DNA from: Chloracidobacterium sp.
GTDB lineage: Bacteria > Acidobacteriota > Blastocatellia > Chloracidobacteriales > Chloracidobacteriaceae
Reading direction: 5' to 3'
Length of the DNA stretch: 64,000 nt
NCBI GenBank assembly: GCA_025057975.1
Contig: JANWUV010000001.1
Span: 310,001 to 374,000, forward strand
The position numbers were made by a program, and so were the translations under genes. A model generated the notes under the pieces. It was not told the DNA's origin and searched no databases. It saw nothing but the letters and a program-made list of their open reading frames with translations. This document shows, in pieces, positions 6,955 to 16,371 of this stretch. The stretch's first letter is position 1, and each line of letters opens with the position of its first letter.

Positions 6955-9515
6955 GCCGTGGCGTTGCCGGCGGTTGGCGACGCGGCCGCCGAGCCAAGGA
7001 AAGGTTGCATCAGTTGCTCCCAGCTTTGCCGGACGGGTTCAATAATCGCTTGAAATGCAGGCGTTTCGCGGAGTCGCGCCCAATCAGGATTCGAGATAAA
7101 CCACGGGTAGTTCTCATTACCGAGCGCGATGGCACGGCGCAGCCAGTAGAGGGCGTCTTCGTCGTCGCCTAACGCGGCGTAAAGCGTCGCCAACCAGTAG
7201 GCGGCGTCCCCATCAGCGTTGGCAATCTCGCGGACGGCGTCGTTGATGAGGGCGCGGGCGCGATCCGGCTGGCCTTCAATGACAAAGCCAAGCCCGTAGA
7301 TTGGACGAAAAGCATGCAGGTCGGGGTTACGCTCAAAGAGTTCCCGGAACGTACGGGCTGATTCAGCGTAGCGTCCTTGGTAGTAGAGCACCTGCCCAAG
7401 CACCATCGAGGCAAAGGGGTGATTGGGTTCGACAAACAGCGCCCCGTCAAGGTACTCAAGGGCTTCTTCGTAGTGTCCTTGGTACATGGCAATGCGCGCG
7501 CGGTTGTAGGAAACCCGGACGAAATCCGTCGGATCAAGCCGCAAACAGGCCTCGTATTCGGCGAGGGCCGGGCCGTACAACCCGTCCCACCGGTGCAAAT
7601 ACGCAGCCGTGTTGTGGGCGGCCGGGTCGTTAGGCGCAATGGCCAGCATCCGGCGAACCTGCTCGCGGGCGCGCGCCTTCTCGCCCTTCAGCAGGTAGTA
7701 GTAGACCATGTTGATTTGCGGCTCGATAAGCGAGTCATCCAGCGCCAGCGCCTGTCGGAAACGTTCGGCGGCGCGTTCGAAGTACAGCGCTCCACCAATC
7801 CCCTTCAGGACATACTCGACATAACACAGCCCCATTCCGGAGTGCGCCAGCGCGAAGTTGGGGTCACAGGCTAGAGCGTTTTCAAACATTTCCGTCGCCG
7901 CGCTGAAGTCGTCCTTGAGCATGGTCTGGCGGAACCGCTGCAACTGGTTACGCCCGCGTAGGTAGTACTCAAACGCCTCCGCGTTGCGGGTCGTCGGTTT
8001 GGCGATGCGTTCTTGCTCGGTCGGGCTAATGCGGACACGCAGTTCCTCGCAGATTTTCTGCGCCAGCGTATCTTGGAGCGTGATGAGGTCCTGCGCGTCG
8101 AGGTCAATCTTGTCGCTCCAGAGAATCTCGCCCGTGTGGACATCAATCAGCTGCGGCGTCACGCGCATCCGGTGCCCGGACTTGACATAGGCGCTCGTCA
8201 TAATCGCGTCCACCTGCAGCTCGTTGCCGACATAAATCGGATCAAGGTCGCGTCCTTGGTACTTCGCCATGTAGCTTGACGGACGCACGACGATGGATTT
8301 GAGGCCGGCTAGTTCGGTGATCACGCTGTCAGCGAGCGAAAAGCTGTAGAAGTCGGTCTGGGGGTCGCCGCTGAGGTTACGGAACGGGAGAATGGCGATG
8401 GAGCGTTTATCGGAGGTCCGCCACGAGCTGGGCATCGAATCGCGTAGTCCTTGCCCTTTGTCAGCAATGTCTTCGGTTTTTTTCTCGGCCGGTTCGGCTG
8501 GGCGGGGCGTCGCCGCCGGTTGCACAGTCGGCTGATTGGTCGGTGGACGGTCGGCGGTTCCGCGCAGACGGCTGATGAGGCGGCCGACGACGCCGCCGGT
8601 GAGCCAATTGCTGCGCTCATGGCGCGGGGCGACCATCGGCAGCAGGGAGTCATCCGTCAACGGTTGGCCGGTTTGCATTTGCACCGCGCGCAGCAGTTGC
8701 TTGAGCTCCGCTTGGAACTCGCGCATGGTCTGGTAGCGCGCCGTGACCTCCTTAGCCGTCGCCTTTTCGAGAATGGCCTGTAACCGTTCCGGCGCAGCCG
8801 GGTTAAAGGCGGACAATGGCGGCAGGGGTTCGTGCATGATGGCATGCATGACGTCCACGCTGCTCTTCCCTTGGAAGGGGAGACGTCCGGTGGCCATCTC
8901 ATAAATGACAATGCCAAGGGAAAAGATGTCGGAGCGGGCGTCAATTGTGCCGCCACGCGCTTGTTCTGGCGACATGTAGCCCGCCGTACCGAAAGGGACG
9001 CCGGCTTGTGTCAGTTCCATGACCGACTCATCCCCAATCGTCTTGGTCGTCGCCTTGGCGAGGCCGAAGTCAAGAATTTTCGCTTGACCGCGGTCGTTAA
9101 CAATGATGTTGGTGGCCTTGACATCACGGTGAATGATGCCGCGTTCATGGGCGGCGGCCAGAGCGTCGGCCAGCTGGACGGCGATGGAGAGTGTACTTTC
9201 CACATCGAGCGCGCGTCCGCGAACCATCTGCTTGAGGCGTTTGCCTTCGAGGTACTGCATGACGATGAAATGCAGGCCACGGTCTTCGTTGATTTCGTAA
9301 ACGGTGCAGATGTTAGGGTGGTCGAGAGCGGAGGCCAGCTGAGCCTCACGGAGGAAGCGCTTACGGGTTTTTTCGTCGGCGACCAATTCAGCCGGCAGGA
9401 TTTTGATGGCGACGATACGCCGCAAGCGGGTGTCCTCAGCTTGATAGACTTCGCCTTGCCCGCCTTCACCGATTTTTTTGAGGAGCTTGTAGTGGAGCAG
9501 GTAGGTGCCAATCAT
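6951..9515 (-). CDS. Ser/Thr protein kinase with TolB-like and TPR domains
   Basis: The 854-residue protein starts with a Hanks-type kinase domain (about 8-275): glycine loop GEGGQGEVY, Lys38, HRDVKATN at 129-136, DFGLAK at 149-154 and GYMSPEQARGG. After a Pro-rich linker comes RSIAILPFRNLSGDPQTDFY (from residue 371). It opens a TolB/FlgO-like domain of the kind fused to adenylate cyclases and CadC-like regulators. The last ~320 residues are TPR repeats. No membrane helix is evident, so it is likely cytosolic. The ATG at 9515 is preferred over 9551 because GAGGGTGGA precedes it and the kinase fold begins at once. It heads the kinase-GT4-GT2-HEAT operon. Confidence 0.92.
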   Translation of the reverse strand: MIGTYLLHYKLLKKIGEGGQGEVYQAEDTRLRRIVAIKILPAELVADEKTRKRFLREAQLASALDHPNICTVYEINEDRGLHFIVMQYLEGKRLKQMVRGRALDVESTLSIAVQLADALAAAHERGIIHRDVKATNIIVNDRGQAKILDFGLAKATTKTIGDESVMELTQAGVPFGTAGYMSPEQARGGTIDARSDIFSLGIVIYEMATGRLPFQGKSSVDVMHAIMHEPLPPLSAFNPAAPERLQAILEKATAKEVTARYQTMREFQAELKQLLRAVQMQTGQPLTDDSLLPMVAPRHERSNWLTGGVVGRLISRLRGTADRPPTNQPTVQPAATPRPAEPAEKKTEDIADKGQGLRDSMPSSWRTSDKRSIAILPFRNLSGDPQTDFYSFSLADSVITELAGLKSIVVRPSSYMAKYQGRDLDPIYVGNELQVDAIMTSAYVKSGHRMRVTPQLIDVHTGEILWSDKIDLDAQDLITLQDTLAQKICEELRVRISPTEQERIAKPTTRNAEAFEYYLRGRNQLQRFRQTMLKDDFSAATEMFENALACDPNFALAHSGMGLCYVEYVLKGIGGALYFERAAERFRQALALDDSLIEPQINMVYYYLLKGEKARAREQVRRMLAIAPNDPAAHNTAAYLHRWDGLYGPALAEYEACLRLDPTDFVRVSYNRARIAMYQGHYEEALEYLDGALFVEPNHPFASMVLGQVLYYQGRYAESARTFRELFERNPDLHAFRPIYGLGFVIEGQPDRARALINDAVREIANADGDAAYWLATLYAALGDDEDALYWLRRAIALGNENYPWFISNPDWARLRETPAFQAIIEPVRQSWEQLMQPFLGSAAASPTAGNATA

Positions 9516-9934
9516 ACATCCACCCTCAAGTGGCGACCCGCGCACCGGCACAGCGCCGGCGCACTGAGTGAGGCGCAGTCAAAATTTTTGGTTGCGCGGT
9601 GTGGTCAGCTTCGCCGTATTGGCTGGGGCGATACTAGATGATTCACCAAGGCTTTTCCACTGGAAACCACAACACCCCTAAGCTAACGCAAGGCCGGGCT
9701 GAGGGAGAAGGGTGACGTACACGTGTCGTCTTCCTTCTGCGTTGTTTGAGGTCCGGAGGACCGTCGCGGCAAAGGGGGCGCTCCCGACGACTCCTCCACG
9801 TGGAATGACTCACGAAAGCTTGCTCTCACAAAAAAGCCGTTGCCGAAACCGTCTGGCTGTGCATGCTGGATGGTAACATGAGCGCCGGCCTGGTGTTGTC
9901 CCGGCGCAAGTCACCTGGAAGGACACGCTCCGCC
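9516..9934. other. Divergent intergenic region between kinase operon and DUF6941-like gene
   Basis: This stretch of 419 bases must hold the leftward promoter of the kinase operon and the rightward promoter of the next gene. I see a short palindrome GGTCC-GGA-GGACC at about 9751-9763 and A/T-rich patches near 9580 and 9830, but no convincing -35/-10 pair. A leftward frame continues from the kinase to 9551 but lacks domain content. Confidence 0.45.
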
Positions 9935-10375
9935 ATGCTCGCCGTCAGCTCCAACCACGCCAAAACCATCGAACTCGTCTACCAAATCCTGTGCGACGAC
10001 GTACGTCTCGAAGTCGGCAACAAGCTCAGCTTTATGGGGGTGTTTCAGGAAATCTACGCCCCGGAAATCCCCTTTGGGCTGGTGCGCATGGCGGTGTGCA
10101 ATCACTGGCGCGGGACGGGCGAGTACCTATCGGAAGTCCGCATCCTTTCTCCCGGACGCCGTGAAGCGCTCGCCGTTTCGACGCCGTCGCGCCTGAGCCT
10201 GCCGGCGCAGGGCTTCAACACGAACGTGACGTTTTTTCTGAATCTGCATTTTCCGCAGGCTGGGGAGTACGTTGTACAGACGCTGCTTGACTCGCGCTTG
10301 TTTTGCGAGACGATCTTGCGGGTTGGACGCCTGACGCCGCCGTCCGACCACCACCCCAATCCGCTACTGAACTGA
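9935..10375 (+). CDS. DUF6941-like conserved hypothetical protein
   Basis: This 146-residue soluble protein opens MLAVSSNHAKTIELVYQI and then LCDDVRLEVGNKLSFMGVFQ. The pattern CDDVR-x-E-x2-GNKLS-x-MG resembles a family of small bacterial proteins of unknown function that I recall as DUF6941. The remainder is predicted mostly beta, with no membrane segment or signal peptide. The start at 9935 is taken because the family pattern begins there and GGAAGGA lies upstream at about 9917-9923; the frame is open back to 9863. It is monocistronic, with a pseudogene downstream. Function is unknown and the family name is from memory. Confidence 0.7.
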   Translation: MLAVSSNHAKTIELVYQILCDDVRLEVGNKLSFMGVFQEIYAPEIPFGLVRMAVCNHWRGTGEYLSEVRILSPGRREALAVSTPSRLSLPAQGFNTNVTFFLNLHFPQAGEYVVQTLLDSRLFCETILRVGRLTPPSDHHPNPLLN

Positions 10376-10429
10376 ACCTAATGTGGGTTGTGACAACGTC
10401 TGATGTTGTCCCACGCCACCAAAAAACTT

Positions 10430-11361
10430 TTTATGCGGGGTTTCCAGCGCATGGTTACGGCAGCGGCAGGTCGTTCGCCGCACCGCATGTCTCCGGTGCA
10501 GCCGCTATTTTCACCGGGCTGGTGGCGCGGCCAAAACGCCGGTGACGTGCCGTTACCAGCAATGATCAAGGCGGCGCTCGGCAATGGCGCAGTGGACATG
10601 AGCGCCCAGCAAACCGGCATGCCGGGCGGCAGTACGCTGGCGCCAATCCCGAACGACACGGAAGGTTGGGGGTGTGTGAACCTCGCCAAAACGGCATTTG
10701 GAATCTGTTTGTCGTGGATGACGCAACCGCTGACGTTGGAGCCTTTGCAGGCGGCTGGTCGCTGACCATTCAGACACAGACGCCGGTTTGCAGCTCGTGT
10801 ACGACCTCCTGCACGCCCGGCGTTATCAACCCACTCGTTACCGTATCCACAAACATAGGTGCGCCATTTGGTTTGCAGGGTTCTTCAACCTGCGCGACAG
10901 ACGGGTACTCAAACGACTTCTTGATTCAGTCAACACTAACCAATCTATCCACCTCGACGCTGACCAACCTCGCTTTCCAAGTTGTTGAGCTGCAGCATGC
11001 GAACGGTCCGGTACCGTCAATACCCTTCCGCCTGACATCGGCGGATGGGGCGACCTGCACAAGCGGCGGTTTGGTTGGCGCGACACAGTCGCTCACGGGC
11101 GTCACGCTTGCGCCGGGACAGAGCGCGACGGTGACATTTCGGATTGCCATGCCGTCCGTGCGACGGTTCCGGTTCTTTGTCAACGTGCTTGGATGCATTA
11201 CTGGCAGCACTCGGCTGCCGGAACAGCGACTTGATGCCCTTGCCAAAGCTTCGCCCATCGAGATTAAGACGGGCGGCCTTGGTCGGAGCGGAGCGACCGA
11301 GGCGAGCCGTCGCCGGCCTGCATCAGGGCGCCACTCGGCAGGTCAAGCCGGTCGTCGGTAG
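10430..11361 (+). pseudogene. Remnant of a secreted subtilisin-like (S8) protease with P-domain, frameshifted
   Basis: Pieces of one protein appear in two alternating frames. The first frame gives GRSFAAPHVSGAAAI (about 10460-10505), the S8 serine-site motif with Arg where GTS has Thr. The second frame gives PAMIKAALGNGAVDM and EGWGCVNLAKT (about 10555-10690), the typical S8 C-terminal stretch. The first frame resumes with NGIWNLFVVDDATADVGAF (from about 10687), the end of a proprotein-convertase P-domain, then a Ser/Thr-rich beta domain to the stop at 11361. The catalytic Asp and His regions are absent upstream. At least two frameshifts plus 5' loss indicate a decaying gene; sequencing error alone would not restore the missing N-terminus. 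Confidence 0.75.
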
Positions 11362-11386
11362 CACCTGCATCCACTGACAATGCTTT

Positions 11387-11419
11387 CGGGGGAGGTGGAA
11401 TCACCTCCCCCGATTTTTT
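11387..11419 (+). terminator. Rho-independent terminator
   Basis: A perfect 11-bp stem, CGGGGGAGGTG (11387-11397) and CACCTCCCCCG (11402-11412), closes a GAAT loop and is followed by ATTTTTTG. It lies 26 bases after the subtilase remnant, so it was probably that gene's terminator. Confidence 0.93.
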
Positions 11420-11699
11420 GCACAGATGTGCAGTGGTCGTTTCCAAGCTGTTTCCACTGAGCCAAGCGTGAAGCTTTGCTTCTCAATCTGCGCCTTTGCA
11501 GCTCTGGGGGAGACAAACCGACGGTTCCCGCTGTGTCCGCCACCAGTCCAAATAGGCGGTTACGGAGCGCCGCCAAGTTTGTCCACACTAGGCTGTCGTG
11601 GCGCACCCGCCGTCCGAAGCGCCGCGCCTTCTCGTAAAGGGAGCCGTCTCAGAACGGCGAAGCGCCGCCCTCGGTAGCAGAAAGCCTCCTGCGATCTTT

Positions 11700-12938
11700 T
11701 CACAGTAGGAAGGTGCGCCGCACCAAATCGAGCGCAACTTGCGAGGCCAGCTGGCGAATCCGGTCGCGGTCGCCCGGCAAAATAAACCGCCGGTGCGTCG
11801 TCACGAAGTCGCCGGCGACGCCGACATACACCAGTCCAACCGGCTTTTCATCCGTACCCCCGTCGGGACCGGCGATACCGGTCACGCCCACGCCGATAGT
11901 TGTCTGCGCGCGCGCCTTAACGCCGGCCGCCATCGCCTCTGCCACCTCCGCGCTGACCGCGCCATGGGTGGCGATCAGTTCCGCCGGGACGCCCAACAGT
12001 CGCGTCTTGGCCTCATTGGCGTACGCAACGACGCCCTCGATGAAATACTTGGAACTGCCCGGCACGTCCGTCAGCCGCTTAGCAAGCAATCCGCCCGTGC
12101 AGCTTTCGGCCGTGGCAATCGTATAGCCTTTGACCGTCAGCCGTAGGCCAATGACTTGCTCCAGCGTCTCGCCGCGATGGGAAAACACGTTCGCACCAAG
12201 CGCCTCCTCGACTTGCCCAACCAACTTGTCAAGCAGGGCGTCGGCCTCCGCATCCGACGGCGCTTTAGCCGTAAAATGCAACTCGACTTCCGTGTTGTTG
12301 AACAGAATCGTCGTGGTCGGATTAGTGTAGCGCGTGTAAATCGGCGCAATTAGGCTGTCCACCTGCGACTCACCCATCCCGGCAACGCGCAGCGTCCGCG
12401 TGCGGAGACGGACGCCGCCAGCTCGGCATTCCAGCCGGGGGCGGACATACGCCGTAAACATCGGACGCATTTCGCGCGGGGGCCCCGGCAAAACCACCAG
12501 CAGTCGGTCGCCTTCCTCAAGGATTAGACCCGGCGCCGTTCCGTACTCGTTGCGCAGCGGTTCGGCGTCGCGCGGAATAAGCGCCTGCCGTTCGTTGTTG
12601 GCTGGCATAGTCAGCCCCCGGTCAGCGAACTGCCGGCGAATCCGCTCCAGCAGCTCCGGTTGCAACACCAGCGGACGCTGTGTGACGCGCGCGACGACCT
12701 TCCGCGTGATGTCGTCTTCGGTCGGCCCTAAGCCGCCGGTTGTAATCACAATCGGCGAGTTGCGCAGGGCGTCGCGGAGCGTTTCTTCAAGGAATGGTTC
12801 GTCGTCGCCAACGACGGTTTTGCGGCGCACCGCAATGCCAAGCGCATTGAGTTCGGCGGTCAGCCAAAGTGAGTTGGTGTCGCTACGGAACGGCGTCAGC
12901 AACTCTGAGCCGATGGCGATGATTTCAGCGTGGGACAT
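11700..12938 (-). CDS. cinA: CinA-family protein (NMN deamidase / ADP-ribose pyrophosphatase type)
   Basis: The 412-residue protein has the standard two-domain layout. The N-terminal MoaB-like domain starts MSHAEIIAIGSELLTPFRSD and contains ITTGGLGPTEDDITRK. The C-terminal amidase domain (about 260-412) contains TIATAESCTGGLLAKRLTDV, with the PncC-type catalytic Ser/Lys region, and GVGVTGIAGPDGG. CinA recycles pyridine nucleotides, converting NMN to nicotinate mononucleotide; some members are induced with competence. Length fits the family. It is the last gene of a leftward operon, starting 37 bases after the helicase stop. Confidence 0.95.
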   Translation of the reverse strand: MSHAEIIAIGSELLTPFRSDTNSLWLTAELNALGIAVRRKTVVGDDEPFLEETLRDALRNSPIVITTGGLGPTEDDITRKVVARVTQRPLVLQPELLERIRRQFADRGLTMPANNERQALIPRDAEPLRNEYGTAPGLILEEGDRLLVVLPGPPREMRPMFTAYVRPRLECRAGGVRLRTRTLRVAGMGESQVDSLIAPIYTRYTNPTTTILFNNTEVELHFTAKAPSDAEADALLDKLVGQVEEALGANVFSHRGETLEQVIGLRLTVKGYTIATAESCTGGLLAKRLTDVPGSSKYFIEGVVAYANEAKTRLLGVPAELIATHGAVSAEVAEAMAAGVKARAQTTIGVGVTGIAGPDGGTDEKPVGLVYVGVAGDFVTTHRRFILPGDRDRIRQLASQVALDLVRRTFLL

Positions 12939-12975
12939 AGGCGCACCAGTGAGTCAGACGTTGTGAGACGCTATG

Positions 12976-15900
12976 TTACGTCACGTCGCACACCATGGTG
13001 GAACCATCATCGCCAGACGAAACAACCGTTTCCGTACAGCCAAGATCGTCCAGAAAAGGCGACCGACACCGGGCTTGCACTGTGGTTTGGCCGCCATTCA
13101 CATGTTGCGTACGCCGCGCCGCCCACGACAATGTCGCCTGTTTTTCCGCGCGCGTCAGTCCTACGTAGAGCAGTCGCCGCTCCTCCTCAAGCTTTTTTGG
13201 GTCATTTTTCACCAAACGGTCAGTCGGCTGTCCGTCCGACGGCGGGCCGGCGTCTTCAAGCGCGGGCAGCCAGACATAGCCGAACTCAAGGCCCTTGGCG
13301 GCGTGGATGGTCATCAGCGTTACGGCGTCACAGTCGCGCCACGTGTCGGCCGCAGTGAAGAGGCGCGTAAAATCGAGCAACGCTGTCATCGCTTCGCGGA
13401 CAGGCAAATCATCGTAGCGTTTGGCCACGGCCGCCAAGGTCGCCGCCGGACGAGTGAGCGCCGCGTCAGACGCCGCGCCGACGCGCCGCCGCCAAACGGC
13501 CACCGCCTGTTCCGCAGCCGGTTCAACGCTTAGCCGCGTCAGCAAGCCGTCGGCGGCGGCCGGTTTCCACATCGCCGCGCCCGCCTGAAAGAGCCGTGAG
13601 ACGGCGGCTTCGGCCTCATCCATTTCGAGCAACATCGCCAGCGCCAGAACACCCAGCGTCTCCGCGCCCAGCGCATCACCGCGTCGCCGAGTGTAATCCG
13701 CCTGCATCCGCTCAAAGACCACTGCTAGGGTTTTTACGTCGTCAAGCGCGCGGTGGGCTGTTCCAGTGTCCACACCGTACAGAGCAGCCAAGTTCTCTAA
13801 ACGGAACTTTTTGACGGCCGGTTGGTCGGCGTAAATCTGGCGCGCAAACGGAAGCGTATCGAACAGTGGGTTGTCGAGCCTGCAGCCGACATTACCCAAA
13901 CGGCGCTTCAAGATGGGGAAGTCAAACGTTAGCCCGTTGTGCGCGACCAGCAAATCATCGCCGAGAAACTCCAGCAACGCCGGCGCTACGGCGTCAAAGG
14001 TCGGCGCGTTGGCGACCATCTCTGGCGTGATGTGGTGGGTTTTCTGGGCTTCGAGCGCAATCGTCTCTAGCGTAGGGCGCACAAGTTGGCTGTAGGTTTC
14101 CGTGATGACGCCGTCCCGAACGCGCGCCGCCGCGACCTCGACAATATCGCAGCGCTTAGGATCCTTGTCGGTCGTTTCCAAATCCACAACGGTGTAATGG
14201 GAAAACAGCGGGCGCAGGGTTTGCGCCAAGTAGGCGCGCGCCAGTTTCCAGAGAGCGACAAAGCGGCTCGGCCGTGCGCCGCGTTCGTCGGCTGGAAGCG
14301 CGTCAGTCCGCACCACCAAACGCGCTCGCATGCCGGTTGGTGCGTCATCACACGCCAGCGCGATGACGCCGGAAAACTTCCAGCGTGCAACGGCCGCTCG
14401 CTCAGCGGCAGCGTCCAGCGCTAGTAAAACCGCTTTTTCGTGCGGGAGGGCGTCGCCTAGGAGGTGACACGGCAGAACGTGAAAGCGGGCTTGTCCGGCG
14501 AGGGTCTGCGTCAGGAGCACGGCCGCCGCGTCTTCAATTAGCGGCGATTCAGCGGCGATGACCAGTGCGCCCGCCAGTTCGGAAAGTCGCGCCAACCACA
14601 GGGCCGCCTTCTGAATATCGTCCGGCGTCGTGAGCAGCGAAGGCAGGGCGGCACCCGGTTCGAGAAACGCGCTGACGGCAGCGATCCAGTCGGAAAGACA
14701 TGACGCCCTATCGAGGTAGATTTCTCCGATCTTCAAAAGACCAATGAGGCGACCGGCGGTGTGCCGTAAACCGGCGTCGTTGTCTTCAAGCGCCGCCCGA
14801 AGCGCCCATCGCAACGCCTGCCTAGTCGCAGGCGCATACCCCTGCCAGCCTTTCTCAAACTTCCGACGGATGGCTTCGTCGGCAACAGCGCCGATGAGTT
14901 CGGCAACAGCGAGATCATCGTCGGGGTTGAGCGCCGCCCGCATGAGGAGGAGAAGTCGCTTGACTTCCGGCGCGTCATAGACGCCTCGGCGTCGGACAAC
15001 CTGGCACGGGATTCCTAACGCCAAGAGCGCGGACTCAAACGCCTCACCGATGTCGTGGCGTCGGTAAAGCACCGCCATGTCGGAAAACGGAACGCCCGAC
15101 CGTCGCTTATCCTGAATATCAGCCGCAACGCCGTGTATTTCCGCAATGTCGTCGGCGTAGCGATACAGACGAACAGGCGCTCCATCGGGACGATGCGCGC
15201 GCGGCGTTTTGTCAAACAGGCGCGGCGCGCGCGCCAGCAGCCGATTCGCCGCCGCCACAATATTGCCCGAGCAGCGGTAGTTGGTTTCGAGCCGGAACAC
15301 GGCGCGGTCATCGCCGCCTAGAAATTCAGTGAAGAACTGATGAATGTTTTCAGGGCGCGCGCCGCGCCACGCAAAGATGGATTGGTCGTCGTCGGCGACA
15401 GCGAACACCGGAATGACGTTTTGGTAGGTTTTGGCGTTTGTGTCCCAGTCAAGCGCCAACCGCTTGAGGATGGCGTACTGCGCCGCGTCGGTGTCCTGAA
15501 ACTCATCCACTAGAATGAAGCGCCAGTCGCAGCGCACTTCAAATAAAACGTCGTCATTGGCGAGCAGGCGTTCAGTGAGTGTCAGAATGTCGTCAAAGTC
15601 AATCAGCGCGTTCCGACGCAGATAGGCTTCGTACTCGGCGAAAAACGAGTTGGAAGCCCGCAACAGGTCTTCCGGCGACGCTGAGCAGACTGCTGCGCCT
15701 ACGCCCGCGTTGGATCGCCGGTCGCCGATCCGGACTTGCGAAAATTTTCTCAGAATTTCCTTCGCGTTTTTTTCGTCCATGCCAGCTTTCAATCGCTGGA
15801 GCGCAGTGATTTGCGCCGCTTCATCGGCGACGCCGAAGTACTCAGGAAGACCAACGTGTTCGTGGTAGCGCCGGAGGAGTTGCAGGCAGAAACTATGAAA

Positions 15901-16281
15901 CGTGCCGACGGCAAGCCGTCCGGTCTCACCGGGCAACAGGCGGCGCAGGCGGTCACGCATTTCTTCCGTGGCTTTGTTGGTGTAGGTCACGGCCAGCACC
16001 GCTGACGGCGGGACACCAAGGCGGGTTACGGCATAGACGGCGCGATACGTCAGCGTGCGCGTTTTACCTGTTCCCGGGCCGGCCAAAACCAGATGTGAGG
16101 TCAACGGCGCTTCGACGGCCTGTTTCTGTTCGTCGCTGAGCTGGAAGCCCTGGGTGGTGGGGGCATCCATAGCCGCCAGCGGGCCAAAAGGCTCGGTGGT
16201 CGTGTTTGACGGGGACGACAGCATCAGCAGTGCACCTGGCTCTAGCGGCTGCGCCCTAGTGGGCAAGGCGTTCGCGGACAT
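12976..16281 (-). CDS. UvrD/Rep-type helicase with internal DnaQ-like 3'-5' exonuclease
   Basis: This 1101-residue protein carries all superfamily 1 helicase motifs: LVLAGPGTGKTRT (about 64-76), LVDEFQDTD, DDDQSIFAWRGA, TNYRC, TLMTIHAAKGLEF (about 993) and RRLLYVGLTRAE. Between motif IV and motif V, at about residues 690-860, sits a complete DEDDh exonuclease: YTVVDLETTDKDP, LVAHNGLTFDFPILKRRL and HRALDDVKT. A 3'-5' exonuclease moving with a 3'-5' translocase suggests processing of single-stranded ends in repair. The first ~45 residues are low-complexity and the true start may be one of the later Met codons. It lies between an alpha/beta hydrolase and cinA. Confidence 0.92.
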   Translation of the reverse strand: MSANALPTRAQPLEPGALLMLSSPSNTTTEPFGPLAAMDAPTTQGFQLSDEQKQAVEAPLTSHLVLAGPGTGKTRTLTYRAVYAVTRLGVPPSAVLAVTYTNKATEEMRDRLRRLLPGETGRLAVGTFHSFCLQLLRRYHEHVGLPEYFGVADEAAQITALQRLKAGMDEKNAKEILRKFSQVRIGDRRSNAGVGAAVCSASPEDLLRASNSFFAEYEAYLRRNALIDFDDILTLTERLLANDDVLFEVRCDWRFILVDEFQDTDAAQYAILKRLALDWDTNAKTYQNVIPVFAVADDDQSIFAWRGARPENIHQFFTEFLGGDDRAVFRLETNYRCSGNIVAAANRLLARAPRLFDKTPRAHRPDGAPVRLYRYADDIAEIHGVAADIQDKRRSGVPFSDMAVLYRRHDIGEAFESALLALGIPCQVVRRRGVYDAPEVKRLLLLMRAALNPDDDLAVAELIGAVADEAIRRKFEKGWQGYAPATRQALRWALRAALEDNDAGLRHTAGRLIGLLKIGEIYLDRASCLSDWIAAVSAFLEPGAALPSLLTTPDDIQKAALWLARLSELAGALVIAAESPLIEDAAAVLLTQTLAGQARFHVLPCHLLGDALPHEKAVLLALDAAAERAAVARWKFSGVIALACDDAPTGMRARLVVRTDALPADERGARPSRFVALWKLARAYLAQTLRPLFSHYTVVDLETTDKDPKRCDIVEVAAARVRDGVITETYSQLVRPTLETIALEAQKTHHITPEMVANAPTFDAVAPALLEFLGDDLLVAHNGLTFDFPILKRRLGNVGCRLDNPLFDTLPFARQIYADQPAVKKFRLENLAALYGVDTGTAHRALDDVKTLAVVFERMQADYTRRRGDALGAETLGVLALAMLLEMDEAEAAVSRLFQAGAAMWKPAAADGLLTRLSVEPAAEQAVAVWRRRVGAASDAALTRPAATLAAVAKRYDDLPVREAMTALLDFTRLFTAADTWRDCDAVTLMTIHAAKGLEFGYVWLPALEDAGPPSDGQPTDRLVKNDPKKLEEERRLLYVGLTRAEKQATLSWAARRTQHVNGGQTTVQARCRSPFLDDLGCTETVVSSGDDGSTMVCDVT

Positions 16282-16371
16282 ACCGAAACACGCGCCGTCC
16301 TTACCACGCTTACCGCACAGGTGAAAAGCGTTCCCAGCACAGCAAGTCGCCTTCGTCCGGCGGCGGTTTCC

